Assembly (NCBI GenBank): GCA_029259875.1
Contig: JAJDEK010000201.1
Span: forward strand, 1-7,276
Direction of reading: 5' to 3'
From: Planctomycetaceae bacterium
Lineage (GTDB): Bacteria; Planctomycetota; Planctomycetia; Planctomycetales; Planctomycetaceae
Length of the DNA stretch: 7,276 bases
Shown: piece by piece, positions 6,524 through 7,276 of the stretch
How the letters are laid out: each line of letters opens with the position of its first letter
Numbering within the stretch: position 1 is the stretch's first letter
The notes under the pieces: model-generated
The model's input: the letters and a program-made list of their open reading frames with translations, nothing else
The model's database searches: none
Told to the model about the DNA's origin: nothing
Program-made: the position numbers and the translations under genes

Positions 6524-6550
6524 TGAGAGCCAGCCTGATGCTGGCTCTCA
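6524..6550 (-). terminator. Intrinsic terminator of amt
   Basis: A perfect 11-bp stem (TGAGAGCCAGC with GCTGGCTCTCA) closes a 5-base loop. It begins 12 bases after the amt stop codon in the direction of transcription. The following - strand bases are T-rich but interrupted (TTAATTTCCTT). Placement and stem quality make it the likely end of the amt transcript; on the + strand no T-run follows. Confidence -1.
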
Positions 6551-6562
6551 GAATCCAAAATC

Positions 6563-7276
6563 TTAGAGGAAAATGTATCCTTCTTCACCATGTTGACTTA
6601 AGTCAAGACCCTGAATTTCACCATCTTTACTAACTCGTAAGCCCATGGTCAAATCAATCAGCTTCAGAATAATAATGGTTCCTATGACTGAAATAACAAT
6701 CGCAGCACCCACACTCACTAACTGATTGATAAATTGTTGCGTATTACCTTCCAGTAAACCAGAACCTACACCATTTGTATCTGTTCCTGTGATTGCTCGT
6801 GTGGCAAACACTCCTGTGAGGATGGCGCCAACAGTACCACCGATGCCATGGACTCCAAACGCATCCAGCGAGTCATCGTATTTGAATTTCGATTTGAGAG
6901 TGGTGCATGCGAAATAACAGGCAAAGCCGGCCAAGAATCCGAGAATGATACCGGAAAGAGGGGTAACGGTTCCACAAGCGGGTGTAATACAAACCAAACC
7001 CGCAACTGCTCCTGAGCAGGCGCCCAGAATACTGGGCTTTCCGTTATAAAACCATTCCGCAGCAGCCCAGGCCAAAACACCGGCAGCAGCAGCCAAATGC
7101 GTAGCGACAAAAGCATTCACAGCTGCTGGATTAGCACCTACAGCACTACCTGCATTGAAGCCGAACCAACCGACCCATAGCATCGTGGCACCGATGAAAG
7201 TATATGTCAAATTATGTGGAGGCATTGGTTCCTGTCCATATCCCAGGCGTTTTCCCAGCAGAATGGCACAGACCAA
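6563..7276 (-). CDS. amt: Ammonium transporter (Amt/AmtB), C-terminal part
   Basis: This is a trimeric inner-membrane channel for ammonium. Only the last 237 residues lie in the window; the frame runs open through the right edge, where the TTG at 7276 is an internal Leu by alignment to AmtB (GLVGAYLIGKR). Recognisable blocks are GWFGFNAGSA (36-45, with Trp37 and Phe40 matching AmtB Trp212 and Phe215), LGACSGAVAGLVCITPACG (84-102) and DDSLDAFGVHGIGG (134-147), whose His143 matches pore His318. The partner pore histidine (168 in AmtB) falls just outside the window. About the last half of the eleven helices is present. The cytoplasmic tail LRVSKDGEIQGLDLSQHGEEGY is preserved; in AmtB this region contacts GlnK and controls gating. 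The P-II gene next downstream on the same strand supports regulation by P-II. The stop is TAA at 6565-6563, followed by a strong hairpin. Confidence -1.
   Translation of the reverse strand: MVCAILLGKRLGYGQEPMPPHNLTYTFIGATMLWVGWFGFNAGSAVGANPAAVNAFVATHLAAAAGVLAWAAAEWFYNGKPSILGACSGAVAGLVCITPACGTVTPLSGIILGFLAGFACYFACTTLKSKFKYDDSLDAFGVHGIGGTVGAILTGVFATRAITGTDTNGVGSGLLEGNTQQFINQLVSVGAAIVISVIGTIIILKLIDLTMGLRVSKDGEIQGLDLSQHGEEGYIFL

Noticed and set aside
6766..7116. 116-codon - strand frame overlapping amt
   Set aside because: It is an out-of-frame shadow of the strongly conserved amt coding sequence.

Overview
The window looks like chromosomal DNA from a planctomycete, perhaps of the Gimesia/Rubinisphaera kind. 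This is an inference from fairly balanced base composition, the style of the uncharacterised first gene and the gene set; no marker gene fixes the taxon. Nothing points to a mobile element, phage, CRISPR array, tRNA or rRNA.

Layout. (1) 2-1150, + strand: 3' part of a gene of unknown function, open at the left edge, ending in an Asn/Tyr/Ser-rich stretch and a charged tail. (2) 1259-1447, - strand: a 62-residue protein with a short beta-rich core that faintly recalls CsrA but lacks the CsrA RNA-binding end. (3) 1448-1768: a 321-base intergenic stretch between divergent genes, with several dyads, a strand-asymmetric 15-bp hairpin, a 13-bp direct repeat and a doubtful 33-codon ORF. (4) 1769-2770, + strand: manA, type I mannose-6-phosphate isomerase. 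(5) 7276-2789, - strand, in transcription order: amt (ammonium channel, 5' part outside the window), a strong terminator hairpin, a 226-base regulatory-looking gap, a first P-II gene, a second P-II gene, and glnD (uridylyltransferase/uridylyl-removing enzyme). manA and glnD converge with only 18 bases between their stop codons.

How the genes work together. The - strand block is a nearly complete nitrogen-sensing module. Amt conducts ammonium, P-II trimers read ATP/ADP and 2-oxoglutarate and can dock on Amt, and GlnD reads glutamine through its ACT domains and adds or removes UMP on Tyr51 of the P-II T-loop. Both P-II proteins keep Tyr51 and the nucleotide-binding loops. They are 77/112 identical by hand count, so a tandem duplication is likely.

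The gene families are well known. The less explained material is in the gaps: two mutually exclusive inverted repeats upstream of the first P-II gene, a hairpin overlapping a second dyad between the P-II genes, and the structured region upstream of manA. I see no clearly novel multi-gene system.
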